A DNA stretch of 7,758 bases from JAOAJF01 sp046295675 (lineage in GTDB: Archaea > Micrarchaeota > Micrarchaeia > Anstonellales > Anstonellaceae): positions 1 to 7,758 of the forward strand of contig JBKBMW010000035.1 in the NCBI GenBank assembly GCA_046295675.1. Direction: 5' to 3'. The notes under the pieces were generated by a model that was given only the letters and a program-made list of their open reading frames with translations, had not been told where the DNA came from and searched no databases. Positions 5,556 through 7,758 of this stretch are shown piece by piece. The position numbers and the translations under genes were made by a program. Numbering within the stretch: the first letter of the stretch is position 1; each line of letters opens with the position of its first letter.

Positions 5556-6726
5556 AGATTTTAACCTGACCAAATACTCCATCATAACCTGGACTTAATT
5601 TTAATTTATTCTTTCTCATTAATAGAATTGCATCTGCTAATCTAACATCAACTTTTTTGATGTTTTCAATTTTTTGATTTAACAAAACATCCAATTCAGT
5701 AGAATTCTCAATAAGCTTTTGATAGATTTCTTCAATTTTTTTTGTTTTTGGATTTTGACCAACAACCATTGAAATTAATTTTTTTAATGGGACAATGTAA
5801 AAAAATTTTTGTGGATTTTTTGGAATATAACCAACTGGTCTATCTGCTACTTGATCTATTCTACTCAAAACTCCTATTGTAATTTTTTTATTGCAGATTG
5901 GGCATCTTTCATTTTTGATTTTTTTGCTTTTGATTAAAACTGCACATTTTTTGCAACCACTTGCATAATATTTTCCTTCTTGGGGAAAGAACTCGATTGT
6001 TTTTATTTTCTTCTTTTTTATTGCTTTAAAAAATTCATTAAATGTTGGTTTTTTTACTTCTATGATTGTAGCTTCTCTCCCTATATTTTCTGGAGAATGA
6101 GCATCTGAAAAAGATACAAGAGTTTTTTTATCCAACCAAGAGCATCTGAAATTCATCAAAGGATCAGAGGATAAACCAGTTTCAAGTGCATAAATTTTAT
6201 TCTCTTTTTTCCCAAAAGCCTCTTTCAAATTTTCAAAGCCACTTTTTGAGCCAAAGATTCCATACCAAGGAGTCCATATATGTGCAGGAATATACAATCC
6301 ATTAGGTTTTATACTCAAAATAATATCTAGTGTTTCTTGGAGATTAAGCTTCAAACAAAGCCTTCCATCACTTCCAAGATAAGAATTTTTTTCCACTCTA
6401 TCATTAAATTGCTCACATTCTTCTAAATTAGAAAAAATAATTAAATTATGAATCCTTCTTTTTTTGTTTTTTTCTTCAAAAATATTATTAACTTCTGTTG
6501 TTGGTAAAAAATAAACTCCATCAAAAAATAAGAATTCATCTTCTTCTTGCTGGATTTTAAATATTCTTTTTAGCTTTTCAAGATAAGTTTTATGTGTAAA
6601 ACTTCCTGTGCTCAAAAGCATAATTCCCTTTCTTTTTCCGAATTTAGCTATTTGTTCAATTTCCATATATTTTGAACAGCCTATATCATATTTTGTATGA
6701 AGATGTAAATCGCAAATTAGTTGCAT
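5554..6726 (-). CDS. endoQ: Endonuclease Q-like PHP-domain/zinc-ribbon DNA repair nuclease
   Basis: EndoQ cuts DNA 5' of deaminated bases (uracil, hypoxanthine, xanthine) and abasic sites. The 390-residue protein matches this family in order: PHP motif DLHLHTKYD (H8, H10), TGSFTH (40-45), TEVNNIF with E78, RIHNLI with H93, PAHIWTPWYGIFGSKSGF (147-164) with H149, ETGLSSDP (182-189), SFSDAHSPENIGREAT (205-220) with D208 and H210, then a zinc ribbon with C258, C261, C275 and C278, GVLSRIDQVADRP (285-297), and a C-terminal helical part ending in PGYDGVFGQVKI. It is full length. The odd point is TGSFTH, where I expect TGDFTH, so an Asp near the metal site is Ser. The ATG at 6726 places the DLHLH motif at residues 6-10, as in the family, and lies about 24.5 bp from a TATA-like box. 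It is divergent from the phosphohexomutase and convergent with the EPT-fold gene (10-bp gap). Assignment to EndoQ rather than another PHP nuclease is likely, not certain. Confidence 0.85.
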   Translation of the reverse strand: MQLICDLHLHTKYDIGCSKYMEIEQIAKFGKRKGIMLLSTGSFTHKTYLEKLKRIFKIQQEEDEFLFFDGVYFLPTTEVNNIFEEKNKKRRIHNLIIFSNLEECEQFNDRVEKNSYLGSDGRLCLKLNLQETLDIILSIKPNGLYIPAHIWTPWYGIFGSKSGFENLKEAFGKKENKIYALETGLSSDPLMNFRCSWLDKKTLVSFSDAHSPENIGREATIIEVKKPTFNEFFKAIKKKKIKTIEFFPQEGKYYASGCKKCAVLIKSKKIKNERCPICNKKITIGVLSRIDQVADRPVGYIPKNPQKFFYIVPLKKLISMVVGQNPKTKKIEEIYQKLIENSTELDVLLNQKIENIKKVDVRLADAILLMRKNKLKLSPGYDGVFGQVKI

Positions 6727-6746
6727 TTTTTCAACCTGCCAATATT

Positions 6747-6754
6747 CTTTTAAT
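6747..6754. promoter_or_regulatory. Single TATA-like box shared by endoQ (minus) and the phosphohexomutase (plus)
   Basis: The element reads CTTTTAAT on plus and ATTAAAAG on minus. It is central in the 50-bp spacer: 24.5 bp from the ATG at 6726 and 26.5 bp from the ATG at 6777. It departs more from the TATA consensus than the box at 4274-4281, but no better candidate is seen. A weak Shine-Dalgarno-like AGGTTG lies 6 nt before the minus-strand ATG, so that gene might instead carry a short leader. Confidence 0.45.
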
Positions 6755-6776
6755 CCTTTTCATCTTTTTTATTCTT

Positions 6777-7758
6777 ATGGCTCTGCTGCTTGGAACAAAT
6801 GGAATAAGGGCAACCTATGATGAATTAAATCCAGCTACTGCTTTGGATTTAGGTTTTGGTTTTGCAAATTTTATAAAAAAAATTTCCTTAAAGAAAAGAC
6901 CGAGTATAGCAATAGGCCAAGACATGCGTCTAACCTCTCCTGCACTTGCATCTGCAACGATAGCAGGAATTCTGGAGGCAGGGTGTGATGTTTATGATTT
7001 TGGTTTAGTTCCATCTCCAGTTGCAGAATGGGGAAGACAAAGATATTTCTTAGATGGTTTGGTTATCGTCACTGCTTCACATAATCCTCCAGAATGGAAT
7101 GCTCTAAAATTTGTAGATAATGATGGAATAGCAATATCTTCTGAAAGAGGAGAGGCGATATGCGATTTTCTCAACAAGCCTCACCCTAAATTATCTTATA
7201 AAGAAGTTGGATCTGTTTTTGATTATTCGAACAAAATTTTGGAAGAATACAAGAATTCTGTTTTAAAATTTGTAAAGCAGTTTGAAATATCAAAATTAAA
7301 AGTAGTAGTGGATGTTGGAAATGGAACCTCTACTTTAATTCTTCCATCTATTTTAAAAGAACTTGGAATGGAAGTTATAATATTAAACGAAAAATTGGAT
7401 GGGACTTTTCCCTCTCGTCCATCTGAACCAAATGAAGAAAATTTAAAAAAACTAATTGAAACTGTAAAAAAAACAAAAGCAGATTTTGGGGTAGGTTTAG
7501 ATGGAGATGCAGATAGAATAACCTTTGTGGATGAAAAAGGTTGCTGGATTATTGGAGATAAATGTCTAGGAATTTGTGCTTGGTGGTTATTAGAACAAAA
7601 AAGAAAAAAAATTTCTATTGAAAATAAGAGTATTTTAACTACATATGCAACTTCAAAAGTTGTGGAGGAGATTGCATCTTTATTTAATGTCTCAACAATA
7701 TATACAGATATTGGTGCTCCATACTTATCTGAAAAAATTTTTCAACTAAAGGAAAAAT
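6777..7758 (+). CDS. Phosphomannomutase/phosphoglucomutase family enzyme, N-terminal part (runs off right edge)
   Basis: An alpha-D-phosphohexomutase, which moves phosphate between C1 and C6 of a hexose phosphate through a phosphoserine. The 327 codons present cover domains 1 and 2 and part of domain 3. GTNGIR (6-11) is the N-terminal phosphate/sugar contact. TASHNPPEWNALKF (99-112) holds the catalytic Ser101. DGDADR (242-247) is the magnesium loop. TDIGAPYLSEKIF near the edge matches the sugar-specificity region at the start of domain 3. The C-terminal phosphate-binding domain lies outside. Family membership is certain. Specificity (phosphomannomutase, phosphoglucomutase or phosphoglucosamine mutase) is not, because the sugar-selecting GE(E/x)SGH loop is missing from the window. 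ATG 6777 is chosen because it puts GTNGIR at the usual place and lies 26.5 bp from the shared TATA-like box, implying a leaderless transcript. Likely products feed glycan or nucleotide-sugar synthesis. Confidence 0.94.
   Translation, partial: MALLLGTNGIRATYDELNPATALDLGFGFANFIKKISLKKRPSIAIGQDMRLTSPALASATIAGILEAGCDVYDFGLVPSPVAEWGRQRYFLDGLVIVTASHNPPEWNALKFVDNDGIAISSERGEAICDFLNKPHPKLSYKEVGSVFDYSNKILEEYKNSVLKFVKQFEISKLKVVVDVGNGTSTLILPSILKELGMEVIILNEKLDGTFPSRPSEPNEENLKKLIETVKKTKADFGVGLDGDADRITFVDEKGCWIIGDKCLGICAWWLLEQKRKKISIENKSILTTYATSKVVEEIASLFNVSTIYTDIGAPYLSEKIFQLKEK

Noticed and set aside
6992..7177. Minus-strand 61-codon frame inside the phosphohexomutase
   Set aside because: It is antisense to the catalytic phosphoserine region, which is plainly coding on plus.

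Overview
The window is an AT-rich stretch of archaeal chromosome. The evidence for Archaea is: a Trm1-type tRNA G26 dimethyltransferase; a probable EndoQ PHP/zinc-ribbon repair nuclease, a family found mainly in archaea; an HMG-CoA reductase; a tRNA gene without encoded CCA; TATA-like (box A) elements about 25 bp before start codons; and almost no Shine-Dalgarno signals. Short spacers and mostly leaderless genes suggest a compact genome. The lineage cannot be fixed from this window; a DPANN-like or reduced euryarchaeal genome would fit but is not shown.

Layout. (1) 1-1030, minus: the N-terminal 343 codons of a secreted, sequon-rich protein built of repeated beta-sandwich-like modules; it runs off the left edge. 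(2) 1106-1180, plus: tRNA-Arg(CCU), with a nearby box A and a T-run terminator. (3) 4252 to 1223, minus: a three-gene operon of trm1, a class II HMG-CoA reductase and a DUF2085 membrane protein, with 15-nt gaps. (4) 4302-5543, plus: an EPSP-synthase-fold (EPT family) protein that appears to have lost nearly every catalytic residue of AroA, so its function is unknown. (5) 5554-6726, minus: probable endonuclease Q, converging on the EPT gene. (6) 6777 to the right edge, plus: the first 327 codons of a phosphomannomutase/phosphoglucomutase-family enzyme.

How they fit together. HMG-CoA reductase makes mevalonate for archaeal ether lipids. Trm1 modifies G26 of tRNAs, and the tRNA-Arg in this window carries the determinants known for that enzyme. 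EndoQ would start repair at deaminated bases. The phosphohexomutase would supply sugar phosphates for glycans, a plausible but unproven link to the sequon-rich surface protein.

Most notable: the degenerate EPT paralogue; two divergent gene pairs with 49- and 50-bp spacers, each with a single central TATA-like box placed to drive leaderless transcripts both ways; a tRNA whose promoter spacing suggests it may be made without a 5' leader; and a class II reductase with distinctly higher GC than its neighbours.
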